Origin: Flaccisagitta enflata
Taxonomy: Eukaryota > Chaetognatha > Sagittoidea > Aphragmophora
NCBI GenBank assembly: GCA_965153355.1
Contig: OZ231127.1
Span: 50,034,001 to 50,098,000, forward strand
Direction of reading: 5' to 3'
Length of the DNA: 64,000 nt
Part shown: positions 24,371-35,568 of the stretch, piece after piece
Layout: the number at the start of each line of letters is the position of its first letter
How positions within the stretch are numbered: position 1 is the stretch's first letter
Position numbers and translations under genes: made by a program
The notes under the pieces: generated by a model
The model's database searches: none
Told to the model about the DNA's origin: nothing
The model's input: the letters and a program-made list of their open reading frames with translations, nothing else

Positions 24371-25655
24371 AAATTGTACAAAGTTAAGTAACAAGTCTTG
24401 ATCTTTACAGCAAGAGCTGCAGCAGCTTATAAATCAATTAATTTTTGTATCAATCATATCATATATGACAAGTGGAAAAATATTCTTCTTTATACCCAAA
24501 CTGAGAAAAATTTAGATTCAGTTTATTATAAGATATAGAAGATAATCAATCAATTATCCAACAAACAGTAAGCAAACAATCTATGAAAGATTAATGAAAT
24601 TAACAATGTAGAGATTTGGTCACTTTTGGCCCACAAGGCGTTTGTATGGGTTCAACAGGTCTTCAGCTTTCCGTTTTATTCTTATCTAGTTCTGCTGCCT
24701 TGATGAGGGAAGCTAAACAGATAACTAGGTCCTTCATCGTCAAAACTACTTAAATTTTGGCTATTTTTTCCCGTTTTAAGCCTTTTGGAGCATCTAGGGG
24801 CCCCATGAACGGGTCCCTGAGGGGCCTCTGACCTTTTCTTTTGATGTTCCACACCAGATGACAGTATCTTTACAAGGAATTTCCCTTCCAACAACAATTG
24901 AGAAGAAACAACTCCAAAACCCTCATTTTTTTGGCTATTTTCAGCTGTTTAGGTTATTTGGGGGCCCTTTGTGAGGAAACTCCCAGGAGGCCCTACAGAC
25001 ATACAAATCAATTTAACAATCAATCATTTAATCAAATCAATCAATCATCCATCCAATAAACAAAAAATAGGTGCAGTCCAACAATGTATCAAAGAAGAAT
25101 AGTGTAAAAATGTCAAGATTTGGTCATTTTTGGCTATTATGAGTCCTTTAGGTCCTCTGGATGGGCCTATCAGGGGTTTTCAGCCATCTTATCTAGTTCT
25201 GATAAAACAGATAACTAGGACCTGTATTATCAAAGATGGCAAAAAATTGATAAAAATGTTAAAATTTTGGTCATTTTTGCCCGCTTTAAGCCTTTGAGGA
25301 TCTACGGGTCTTTGAATGGGCCTGAGGGGCCCCTGACCTTTTCTTTTGTTGCTCCAAACCAGGTGACAGCATCTTAACATAAATTTGTCCTCCCAAATAA
25401 CATTTGAGAAGAAACAACTCCAAAAACCTCATTTTTTAACCATTTTCATTATTTATTGGCTTAGTCTTTGAGGACTCCCAGAGGGTCCCACAGGGACCTC
25501 TATCAGCTACTTCTCCTTATTTTATGTTCTACTACTTAATATCTTTCAAACAAGACCAGCCCCAAGGATTTTTACCCATTTGTCAAGGAATAGCAAAGAA
25601 AACAAGATGAACAATCTCAAATTTTGCATTGTTTTTGGTAGTGCTTTGCACCTCC

Positions 25656-25858
25656 AACAAGGCCGGATACACGGCCACTGTTGCTGATGGGTGGGCTGGG
25701 GCTGATATGCACAAAAACCATCCAACACGCTCATTTTCGCACTTTTTGACTCGTGTCCACGGACCGATCAATTAACGGACGGACGGACCGACGGACCGAC
25801 CGACTGACTGACTGACCGACCGACCGACGGACAGAAGCTCTATAGAGTTGCGGTCTGC
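25656..25858 (+). mobile_element. F1 copy in right arm of the giant inverted repeat
   Basis: AACAAGGCCGGATACACGGC to TATAGAGTTGCGGTCTGCC with a long GGACGGACCGACCGACTGAC block. The 3' palindrome is incomplete. The left arm (21785-21815) lacks it. Confidence 0.85.
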
Positions 25859-25917
25859 CACCAAAAGGGGGAACTAAAGTGCCTCGTGAGGGAAATGAAA
25901 TATGGCCCAAACTCTTT

Positions 25918-26309
25918 AGGTCGCACGCGACTCTACACTCGCGAAATGGTCTCGTCTGCCGGTTCGCAAAGCGCCCGTCCGTCCATCGTCCGGCCCGTCC
26001 GTCCTTCCGCCGGTCCGCCCACCACACTTTTACTTTTTTGTAATACAACTCAACTCTTTGGTCATTTTAAGTTTTTTTTTAGTCATTAATAGTTATTCTA
26101 AGTCATTTTGAGTCATTCTAAGTCATTTTAAGTCATTCCAAGTCATTTTAAGTTATTTTAAGTCATTTTTGTCATTAGGTTTTTGGTCATCTTATCCTTT
26201 TTGACATTTAGGGATCATCTCTGTCATTCTAAGTCATTCTAAGTCATTTTAAGTCTTTTCTTACCTTTTGTAAAATTCCTGCACGCAACTTATAGGTGTT
26301 AGTCTTGTT
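25918..26309 (-). mobile_element. long F1 copy with AAGTCATTTT array
   Basis: AGGTCGCACGCGACTCTACA at its 3' end, CGTCCGTCC block, then about 15 units of AAGTCATTTT or AAGTCATTCT (26080-26260) and GCACGCAACTTATAGGTGTT, GTCTTGTTT at its 5' end. The left arm of the giant repeat shows an uninterrupted T/A tract at this point. Confidence 0.85.
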
Positions 26310-26399
26310 TTATCTCAAAGTAGACATAAAAAGTAAACTTTTCACCAATGCAAATCTTTCTATGACCAAAAAAAAAATTTTCACCCCCATCTAGTCATT

Positions 26400-26930
26400 G
26401 GCCCCTTCGAGCCATGCCCCTTAACCACCACACCCAAGCAAACACTACCAAGGACAATGGGTACCTGACCATCTAACGCTTTGCAACTATTTCCTTAGTG
26501 GGCAGCGGTCTGAAGGTTGATGACCTATGCCACATGGGATTTTCCGCCTCCTCCATCTTCCTTGTCCAATTTTATTCTTTAAGGCCTAAATTTAGCCTGA
26601 AGGCCCATATCCCAGCCTTGAGGCCAAAATCTCAACCTCAGATTTGGGCCTTGAGGCTAGGATTTGGGCCTCAAGGCTGGGATTTGGGCCTCGAGAATGG
26701 GATTTTGGTTTTGAGACTGGAATTTAGGCCTCGGGACTGGGATTTGAGGGGGAGGGACGGAGGAGAAGATGAGGAGGAGGAGGAGAAAATCCCCATATGT
26801 GTAACAGGTCATCGACCCCCCATATGTTGTCATCGATACCCGTTGCCCCCCCTTCAACTTCAAGCACTCAACAGGGCAGGGGTACCGCTGACCATCTAAC
26901 GCTTTTGCGACTATTGGGCCCGCTTTCACA
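26400..26930. mobile_element. F2b fragments
   Basis: ACCTGACCATCTAACGC, GGGCAGCGGTCTGAAGG, a short array of GGGCCTTGAGGCTAGGATTT units (26640-26755) and a second ACCGCTGACCATCTAACGC at 26885. Confidence 0.75.
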
Positions 26931-27004
26931 CTTATGGGGAATTCTCTCCTTCTCCTCCTACATCCTAGGGTGGAAGGTGGTGGTTATGGGTGGATATAGT
27001 TGAG

Positions 27005-27876
27005 ATAGGCCTAGGAGCTTGATAGAATCAAAAGCGACTCAATAATATACGCCCCTGGATTAGTATGAATGCATGTAATGTAACAACCCGTAGTCCCGTA
27101 CCAAAGCTCACTTATTCAATCGATATGCTTTGTGTATGCAATGACTAGTGACTACCAAACAAAGCCTCTGTCTTTGTCTGATTTACTTTCATTTCTTTCA
27201 TGTTTGTCTTTTCGTCTTTACCCGCGGCCTACAAGTGAGCGGTTGAGCTGAGTGAGCGGAACATACATACAAGCACGAGCAGAGTGAGCTGTGCGAGTGG
27301 TGCGAGCGAACGAGCGAAGCGATCTACCGAGTGGCCCATTTAAAATGCGATTGTCCGTGCGTACTGCGTAGACACGCGCTCTGAGTGGGAGATGGAGAAG
27401 AAGGGAAACGCGAAAGAGAGGAAAGGAAAGTGGGAGGAGGGCAACGGCCCAATGTCACAAGCACTCACACATGGCAGCCATGACATGGGTAAACCCAAAT
27501 TTTAGAGCTGGATTTCGGCCGCGGGGTTAGTTTTTTGGCCCCGATTTGAGCTTCTAGGCTTAGGAAAGATTAAGGAGGAGAAAATGAAATTTTTTCAATG
27601 TGCGAAAGCTTAGGTCTACGATTTTTTCGACGCCGATGCACAAACCTTTTAACGTGATACAACAGATGCTGCACAATAAGGCGGAAAAATTGTGAATCAT
27701 AACCTCCCTCAAAAATATGTGGAAGTACAATTTTTGGGGGTCGATTCAGAGTAACTTTCTCCTGTCAGCCCTGCCACACACATGACGCAAGAAATCCTCC
27801 GAGAATGTTTTACAATATTAATCATGTGGTTTCCGTCTGATTGTGTCGCACGTGATATCAACTATCAAGATTGGAT
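27005..27876. other. no gene recognised
   Basis: 27235-27330 is a GAGCGAGTG-rich degenerate stretch. 27500-27590 has TGGATTTCGGCC and GAGGAGAAAATG strings like F2. No coding signal. Confidence 0.35.
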
Positions 27877-28048
27877 AGCAAGGCCGACAACATGGCCAAG
27901 TCGCATGCACGTACCCAAGTATTTAGACTGGGAAAGTGATGCAAAAAATGCACATAAACGCCAAAAAAGCAAAGTGTTATCAACAAACCGACTGACCTAC
28001 AGACGGACTGACAGACATAGTTGGTTAAAGATTAGCGTGCACGCGACT
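27877..28048 (+). mobile_element. degraded F1 copy
   Basis: AGCAAGGCCGACAACATGGC, AAGTCGCATGC, a CCGACTGACC block and TAGCGTGCACGCGACT in F1 order. Confidence 0.7.
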
Positions 28049-28175
28049 GAAAAGACAAAATCGTCACGGAAAGTTCCCATTGGAGATGGGCTACACGGAA
28101 CAAAGCGAAGTGACGAGACCAAGGGTTTTTTTTCATTTAATCGTCAGATCGCAACTTATTCAAAGGAAAGATAAA

Positions 28176-28178
<3 letters not shown>

Positions 28179-28272
<94 letters not shown>
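28179..28272. repeat. (GA)n microsatellite
   Basis: GA run with one AAAG interruption at 28249. Confidence 0.97.
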
Positions 28273-28480
28273 CGCAAGCAGGAATTGCGAAAAAAATGAG
28301 AGAAGTGTAGATAGAGGAAACAGAGAGAAAGGAATTAAGATGAGGTAGAAGAAAAGTATATAGAAATTGGGTGGGAAAACAAACTCATGCTAAAATTTAT
28401 ACAACAGATAGAAAGAGGTGTAAGTGTGCACGCTTGAAAAAGGCTCCGTTTTACAGCTTCCACTATATGCAGAACTCAAA

Positions 28481-28484
<4 letters not shown>

Positions 28485-28561
<77 letters not shown>
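28485..28561. repeat. (CA)n microsatellite
   Basis: Pure CA run of about 38 units. Confidence 0.97.
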
Positions 28562-28568
<7 letters not shown>

Positions 28569-28688
28569 TCCACATCATCTTTATTCAACTATGACACCAT
28601 GCGGGATTGTGTTGCACCCAGAGGCCAAACTCTCTGCGAACGTGCGCACTTAATATCCATCATATCCTTCCACTGCCTTCACAACTCG

Positions 28689-28690
<2 letters not shown>

Positions 28691-28752
<62 letters not shown>
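28691..28752. repeat. (CT)n microsatellite
   Basis: Pure run of about 31 units. Confidence 0.97.
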
Positions 28753-28756
<4 letters not shown>

Positions 28757-29051
28757 GTAAACAAAAATGAGCGAGGAATCAGGGTAAGAGGCGTTTTAGC
28801 AAAAAGGTTGCAACTCTTCATTAACGAAAGGCGGAGCCGGTGTTCCGCGGTAGAAGAGAAGTTTTCTGACGGCCTTTGGCACAGGAGGCGTGTCTCAAGT
28901 TTGTGACGCTGGGAAGTTTGGTGATCAAGGGTGGCGTAGAGTAAACGTGCTGATATTGGTTTGGGTTTTTTTTTTGTGTGCTGTGATCAGAGATATGACG
29001 TTGGGAGTGACAGGCCAGTAGAGGCCAGTGGCCAGTGTGGCACGGAAAAGG

Positions 29052-29153
<102 letters not shown>

Positions 29154-29681
29154 AATGCAACACGTTCCATTGATATATCAATACAAGTAAGTTGAAACAA
29201 AGTGTCATTGAAACTGCATAGTGAGTCGTTGATCAGATTCATCATCCTTAAGGCTATAGAGTAGTTCTCTCTTAGAGTGGTTCTCGCTGTATATCTAAAA
29301 AAAGAACAATATTGTAGTTGAAACCAATCGAGGCAAACCGAGTCACATCGAAGGCTGGGGGCTGATTGATGGCCTGAACCCGTCATGGATCATTTGAACG
29401 TGGCACTGATGCGTGGTATCTAGGCACTGAATAGGTGTGGTATTTACACGGCACATCAGCAGGCCTTTTTTTAGTGATTTTTTTTGCAGAGCCAACCGGG
29501 CTCTCTCCTCATAATTTTACAGAGCCCGACGGCAAAACAGCGAGCCCGGCAAAAAGCAATGCTGGATGGAAGGCTACCTAAATTGTGTGTGGGCGGGCAG
29601 GGGTAGTGAGGAGCTTTGCTACAGAAAACATTTGGGCAGGAGAAATGACATTAAAACCACTTGTAAATGCAGAAAAAAAAA

Positions 29682-29968
29682 CAGGGGTGTATATAATTGA
29701 GTCCCTTTTGATTCCCCCCCCCCCTGCCTTTGATTTCGCGTTTTTACATCTATGATTTTCTTCCCTATAGAGCTATAAAACAATGTAGTTATGGTTTAAA
29801 TAGTGTTAAATTGTGTTTTACTAATTAGGTTTTATGATATGGTACTGTCAAAAGTTATATTTTCCCCAAATTTCTTTTTTTTTCCTCCTTTGATTTTCTT
29901 CCCCATCTCCAGACCCTTTGATTTCCTCCCCCCACTAGGGGGGGGAAACTCAATTATATACAGGCCTG
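29682..29968. mobile_element. hAT-like MITE (copy 1 of 2)
   Basis: CAGGGGTGTATATAATTGAG at the left and inverted CAGGCCTGTATATAATTGAG at the right. Same family as 35569-35881, sharing CTGCCTTTGATTT and TCCCCATCTCCA. Its target duplication is not readable in the A-rich flank. Confidence 0.8.
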
Positions 29969-30182
29969 ATATTAAAAAACACAACTGTGTCACCGCCCTA
30001 TAGAGCAACAGATGGGCTAATGAATGGATGGACCAACAGATGAACAAACCAACAGATGGACAGACTGCCCAATATAGGTTATAAGGTAGCGTGCAAACAA
30101 CTTGAAAAACTGAACATTTTGCTCTATTTTTGAAAAATGTGTAAGCTTCATTCAAATGGTACTCTATAGCTCTCTCTTATGA

Positions 30183-30388
30183 AACAAGGCCGGATACACG
30201 GCTACCTTAGTCGCGTGCGGGTGGGCAGGGGCAGTATTTGAGTTACTAAAGCACTTGGGTAAGTGCAGTGAGGCCAAAGACCGCAAAAACATAAAAAAAA
30301 GTAAAATGGGGACTGACCAATTAACCAACCGACCAACCAACCGACCGACGGACAAAGCGGGGTGTAGTGTCGCGTAGCACGCGACTAA
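30183..30388 (+). mobile_element. F1 copy (full length)
   Basis: AACAAGGCCGGATACACGGC, AGTCGCGTGCGGGTGGGCAG, CCAACCGACC block, AAAGCGGGGTGTAGTG, and GTCGCGTAGCACGCGACT followed by ten A. Confidence 0.9.
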
Positions 30389-30458
30389 AAAAAAAATGAA
30401 CATAAAGAAAGCAAAAAGCATCACATGCCAGCTTTTTATACTAGACGCATTTACATGA

Positions 30459-30664
30459 AAACAAGGCCAACACCCATAAGTCGCATGCGAGACATGCATA
30501 ATGACTTAGAATGACTTAAAATGAGTTAGTATAGTAAGTATACTCTAAAATGACTCAAAATGACTAAAATAGAATTGATGAAAAAAGTAAAAGTCTACTG
30601 GACCAACAGACATACCGAACAACAGACGGACAAAGTGGGGTGTAGAGTCGCGTGCACGCGACTA
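30459..30664 (+). mobile_element. F1 copy with AATGACTTA units
   Basis: AACAAGGCCAACACCCATAAG, AGTCGCATGCGAG, several AATGACTTA(A/G) units, and GTAGAGTCGCGTGCACGCGA at the 3' end. Confidence 0.85.
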
Positions 30665-30929
30665 AGAATGAGATGCTTTACTTGTTGATCAATTTATATT
30701 TGACGAGGTGACTACGGTAGAAGTTCAATTTGTCTCTCTTGACTTGTGAATTGGGTTTCCTTCTTATGATTTTACAAGTATCTTCCAATCCATTTGAGTT
30801 CAAAACATGGTTTCAATTTTGAGAGAGCCAGTCGGGCTCAGAGCCAGCGAAAGCAGCGAGCCCGGAAGCAAAATAGGGAGCCACGGGCTCGCGGGCTCGC
30901 TCTAAAAAAAGGCCTGCACATCAGCGCAC

Positions 30930-31890
30930 TACGTCCAGTTCTTTAACGCCACCCGTCGATATTCTTCCTTTGTTATTATCTATTGATTATCATTGGTATT
31001 ACATTAATGCGATTTTTGTACATTATCGTAATTATCTATCAATTATCAATTACCATTTGTATTACAATACTTTAAATCATTTCGTAGAAAAAAAAGGTTT
31101 ACTTGCCCTAATCAATAACCACACCTTTTTGGCTTGCAGATCATTGATCATACTGAGATCAATAATTCTTAAAGCGTATGATATTTGAACTAACTTCACC
31201 CATTCACCAACTACGATAAAGTACTACGAAAAAGTGCGCGGTGCATAGTGCGGCACTGGCATTCCGAAAGGCAATATCTATCAGCATCTCGGCGCGGCGT
31301 GAAGCCTGCTTGACATTTGGATTCGTCGAATAGGCCGCGCGCATGACATTAATGCGTGAGATGGATGTACTGTTTGTCAAGGGGAACTGTCTGACTCACA
31401 CGCACACGCGTAACTTACATGTACTCACACGCGATGTAACCAGCGAGCGAGGAGGAGGTTGCGGGAGAGGACTTTTAGCGCCGTTATATAGTCAGGAATG
31501 AGTTCCATTAATTTTTTTCTCTCACGCAAATTTGAAGCAAATGGAAAAGCCACAGGAGTGATTAATGCTTAATGGCGGGCAATGGTCCCTTGCCAGTATT
31601 TGCTAATTTCTGCTTAAAAATTGTGTAAACACTTTTGTGTCAAACTCATTTTCGTGCGGAATTTGGACAATTTTAGACGATGTCATTCGATAACTTGAAT
31701 GTGCCACATGCCCGCTTTCTACCATGAGTTTCACCAGCGGTTCACTTACCGTCATGGATGTATGAAACACCAAGTCCACCAAACCCATGGATGTGGTAAA
31801 AGTCGGTCCTAAAATCCAGTTGGTCTTGAAACAATATCTTTGATGAACAAAAATTCGAAATTTCTTCAAAAAACGCTTCTAAAATAATAC
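30930..31890. other. no gene established
   Basis: 31600-31869 has an 88-codon minus-strand frame. Part of it (about 31804-31747) lies between a TTTTAG acceptor-like and a GTAAGT donor-like string, but no family is recognised. The rest is unassigned. Confidence 0.3.
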
Positions 31891-32407
31891 CAGGTCGCCC
31901 AAGGGCATCATGTGGTCAGCGATACCCGCTGCCCTGCTTTGCATGATTGTGAATTGGAGTGGGAGGAGGCACAGCAGCGGCCTCAAAGGGGACGAAGTCC
32001 TGTAGAACACAGCAGACTTTTGTTTGTCCATCCGTCCGTCTGTCAATCCCCCACCGGGCCCTCTATGGCCTGAAATCTGAGAGGGCAGATTTCAGGCCTG
32101 ATAGGGCAGACTTCAGGCCTGAGAGCACAGATTTAAGGCCTGAGAGGACAGATTTCAGGCTGGAGAGGGCAGATTCCAGGCCTGAGAGATAGATTTCAGG
32201 CCTGAGAGGGCAGATTTCACACCTGATAGGGCAGATTTCAGGCCTGAGAGGAGAGATTTTAGGCTGCAGAGGGCAGATTTCAGGCCTGGGAGGGCAGATT
32301 TCAGGCCTGAGAGGGCGGGGGGGGGGGGGAACGAACAAACAAATGAATGAACAAAAGTCCCCTGAGTTCTACAGGACTTTGTCTCCTTTGGGGTCGCTGC
32401 CCAAAAA
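31891..32407. mobile_element. F2 element (complete-looking)
   Basis: Starts CAGGTCGCCCAAGGGCATCA, then GTCAGCGATACCCGCTGCCC, GCAGCGGCCTCAAAGGGG, and TCCTGTAGAACACAG. A 20-21 bp array AGATTTCAGGCCTGAGAGGG follows (32070-32318), then inverted flanks ending CTTTGGGGTCGCTGCCC and AAAAAA. The flanks form an inverted repeat around the array. Confidence 0.85.
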
Positions 32408-32589
32408 ACCTTAGATTGAAAGATCTTTGCCCATGAATGATAACGAAGGAAGAAAATAAAGATTTTTCAGTATTGAAGTTTTTGCTATTTACAAAAGTTG
32501 GTCTTAATTTTCACTCGATCTTGAAATGCTAGGTGGCGCGGCTTAGCAAAATCTAGAGTTCCCATACAACCATTCTCGTCGTGTAGACC

Positions 32590-33060
32590 TTTAAGACAAG
32601 TGGTAGGGCTTTAAGACAAGTAAAGGCTGTCATCCATTTTGGCTTTGAGTTGGGTGTTGAAGTCGGGTCAAAAGCAAATGAGACTCGTCGTGTAGGCCTT
32701 AATTTTAAGACAAGTAAAGGCTGTCATTGTTCGTAGCTTTGAGTTGGCTTTAAGACAAGTAAAGGCTGTCATCGTTCGTGGCTTTGAGTTGGGCCTGGTG
32801 TTGAAGTCTGGTCAAAAGCAAATGAGACTTTGTATAGGCCTTGAGACAAGTAAAAGCTGCATCGTTCGTGGCTTTGAATTGGTCTTGAAACAAGTAAAGG
32901 CTGTCATTGTTCGTGGCATTGAGTTGGCTTGAAACAAGTAAAGGCTGTCATGGTCCGTGGCTATGAGTTGGCCTTGAGACAAGTAAAGGCTGTCATCCAT
33001 CATTGCTTTAAGTTGGGCGTGGTGTTGAAGTCGGGTCAAAAGCAAATGAGACTCGTCGTC
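32590..33060. repeat. tandem repeat, core ACAAGTAAAGGCTGTCAT
   Basis: At least seven copies of the core, each followed by CGTTCGTGGCTTTGAGTTGG or a variant, spaced 40-100 bp. GTTGAAGTC(G/T)GGTCAAAAGC recurs three times. Confidence 0.85.
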
Positions 33061-33282
33061 AATTCGGATTACTTCCCTGCCGTATTCAAAATCTCTTTCT
33101 TCCGTGGAGAGAGGAAACGCGAGAAAAAGGACCAGAAAATTACTTTTTTCTTTCTCACGCGCTCCTTCTCTATTCTGTCTAAGTCTTCTTCTGTGTTATT
33201 GATAAGTTATCAGCTCAACACATCAAGATGTCAACTAAATCGAAAAATAAATGTTGCACCATGCGTCATCGCATTTGTTTGT

Positions 33283-33380
33283 TTGTATGTATGTATGTAT
33301 GTATGTATGTATGTATGTATGTATGTATGTATGTATGTATGTATGTATGTATGTATGTATGTATGTATGTATGTATGTAT
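33283..33380. repeat. (GTAT)n microsatellite, first block
   Basis: Pure run of about 24 units. Confidence 0.97.
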
Positions 33381-33663
33381 GACAGGTGAAACAATATCCC
33401 TCACTATACCCATGCTGATAAATATGGAAGACGGCCTTGTAAGCCCTCACTGACTAACTACTACGCGCATCACGCCTAGTTTTCCATCAAGCAAAAAACC
33501 CAAAGCACTAATGCTTACCAAATAGATAGAAGCAAATGATTGTTACCTATTTAACCAAAATTCAACAAATCACCCGAGGGCAACAGTGTTAAGAAAACAT
33601 ACCCTTGAAGGATAGAATCGAGGTCAAGCTTACTGCGACCGCCGGACATTCTAATCCAAGGTA

Positions 33664-34265
33664 CAGTGGGGTTCGTGGAATAACAGCCTAAACTGGAGGA
33701 AGGTATTTAAGTGTCTTAATTTCATTTTGCAAGCTTGATATTTGAAACATAAGTTGTTCACTTTATGCTTTTGTCCCTGAGTTTTTCGGTTGCTATGGAA
33801 ACCAAAATTATTTTTTTGAACATTTATAACAACTAGAATATTTATATTTTAACAAATATTGTCAGGGAACATTGCTCAGAATTAAATTTGCTACAAATTT
33901 CCCACAGTATGTCCTGTAAGAATATTGCTTGTTTAGCCGTTGCTAGGGAGCATCATTTAGCGGTTGCTAGGTGTGATGCCCCCTAGCAACGGCCAAATGA
34001 GCAATATTCTTACAAATCATACTGTGGGAAAGTTGTAGCAAATTTAATTTTGAACAACGTTCCCTGACAATATTTCTCAAAATATTGATATCTTAGTGGT
34101 TATAAATGTTTGAAAAAATAATTTTGGTTTCCATAGCAACCAAAAAACTCAGGGACAAAAACATCGAGTGAACAACTTAAATTTCAAACATCAAGTCTGT
34201 CAAATGAAATTAAAACACTTAAATACCTTCCTCCAGTTTAGGCTGTTATTCCACGAACCCCACTG
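33664..34265. mobile_element. near-perfect palindromic foldback element
   Basis: CAGTGGGGTTCGTGGAATAA at the left matches the inverted right end. Almost the whole 602 bp folds back on itself around 33965 (GCGGTTGCTAGG / CCTAGCAACGGC). TA is present at both edges. Tc1/mariner-like by target and termini; no ORF. Confidence 0.9.
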
Positions 34266-34402
34266 TACTGAGTAGTATGACAGGTGGAACAATATCCCTC
34301 ACTATACTCACACTGAAAAATATGGAAGAAGGCCTTGTGAGCCCTCACTGACTAGTTACTATGCGCATCACTCCTAGTTTTCCATCTAGCAAAACTAATT
34401 TA

Positions 34403-34452
34403 TGTATGTATGTATGTATGTATGTATGTATGTATGTATGTATGTATGTATG

Positions 34453-34484
<32 letters not shown>

Positions 34485-34610
34485 CTAATTTATGCATGTA
34501 TATATGTATGTATGTATGTTATGTATTTAAGTATGTATGTATGTATGTATGTATGTATGTATGTATGTATGTAGGTATGTATGTATGTATGTATGTATGT
34601 ATATATGTAT
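34403..34610. repeat. (GTAT)n microsatellites, second and third blocks
   Basis: 34403-34482 and 34505-34610, separated by AAACTAATTTATGCATG. A decayed tail runs to 34732. Confidence 0.95.
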
Positions 34611-34934
34611 GTGGAAGCTAAATCGAAAAATAAATGTTGCACCATGCACCATCGCATTCGTATGTTTGTATGTATGTATGTTTGGAGGTTAATATGTATG
34701 TATGTATGTACGTATGTATGTATGTATGTAGAAGCTCTTTCGCCTAATCTAGGATCAACAACAACAAGGGTTCCTTTTTCTCACCACAAAATTCAACCAC
34801 GGCTCTTAAAAAAAATCTCTTCCAAATAATCTCTCTTGCACAACAACAGGCAAAGCCGAAAAAAACTCAGTGAAGCTGAGCTCGCTGAGCTCTCTACCGG
34901 CATCATGGTCTAACCTCTCGGCAGGTTGTTTTCT

Positions 34935-35005
34935 CTTTCTCTCTGTCTGTCTCTCTGTCTGTCTATCTGTCGGTCTGTCGGTCTGTCTCTGTCTCTGTCT
35001 CTGTC

Positions 35006-35087
<82 letters not shown>
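34935..35087. repeat. (CTGT/CTCTGT)n plus (CT)n microsatellite
   Basis: TGTCTGTC variants to 35011, then a pure CT run to 35087. Confidence 0.97.
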
Positions 35088-35089
<2 letters not shown>

Positions 35090-35568
35090 ATGTCTGTCTG
35101 TCTCTCTTTCTCTATCTTCTTTCTATGAAAGTTGGACAACATTACTACTCAACACTATCTAAGTAAAGGACAAGAGCCTTTGGAGCTCTTAATGGTGTTT
35201 AATCCGGACCCATCACAACTATCCTTACAACTTCTAAAAAAAAACTTCCCTTTTCAGAATTTATCACAAGACTTCTCAAAAGTTATGCATCATTTCGAAA
35301 AGGGTCACTAATTTCTGTCCAAACTTGAGATATGCAGACCATAACAAAACACAAGATAAATATGGCGGAACGAAGGAGACCATATCCATCTGGGCACCTT
35401 CTTATGCTCCTCATACACCAGAGATAGCAAGAAATTGAAACTCTCTCCTTCCTGAAACAACAAAATCTCATGTCACCCAAAATTCTTAAAAATTGAAAAT
35501 CAGCAATATTCAATCCTGTTAATTACAGAAAACAAATTACCTAAGGCTGTATTAGTTTCCAAAAGATA

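Larger units (their letters stand above)
20935..26400. repeat. giant nested inverted repeat, about 5.5 kb
   Basis: Left arm about 20935-22430, right arm about 25030-26400, inverted relative to each other. Matching blocks include GGTCATAGAAAGATTTGCAT with its complement at 26345, TCTACTTTGAG with CTCAAAGTAGA at 26315, GGCCATATTTCATTTC with GAAATGAAATATGGCC at 25895, and GTGACAGCATCTTAACAT at 25364 with its complement near 22070. The left arm has gained an F2 unit and the right arm two F1 units. A further direct copy of the inner module lies at 24600-25010. The spacer holds the possible promoter and an old F2 array. Confidence 0.8.
29460..30916. mobile_element. hAT-like non-autonomous element with nested insertions
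   Basis: Ends are CAGGCCTTTTTTTAG and its inverted match, with exact 8-bp duplications CACATCAG at 29452-29459 and 30917-30924. Subterminal GAGCCCG / CGGGCTC strings repeat on both sides (29490-29545, 30825-30900). Inside are a second hAT-like element (29682-29968) and two F1 copies. No transposase ORF. Confidence 0.85.
33234..34740. repeat. duplicated segments around GTAT repeats
   Basis: Segment X (AAATCGAAAAATAAATGTTG) occurs at 33237 and 34620. Segment Y (ACAATATCCCTCACTATAC to GTTTTCCATC, about 118 bp) occurs at 33379-33496 and 34274-34392. Each adjoins a GTAT block, but in a different order. Confidence 0.85.

Noticed and set aside
31747-31804. 58-nt exon with GTAAGT donor on the minus strand
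   Set aside because: The peptide matches no known family and no neighbouring exon was found.
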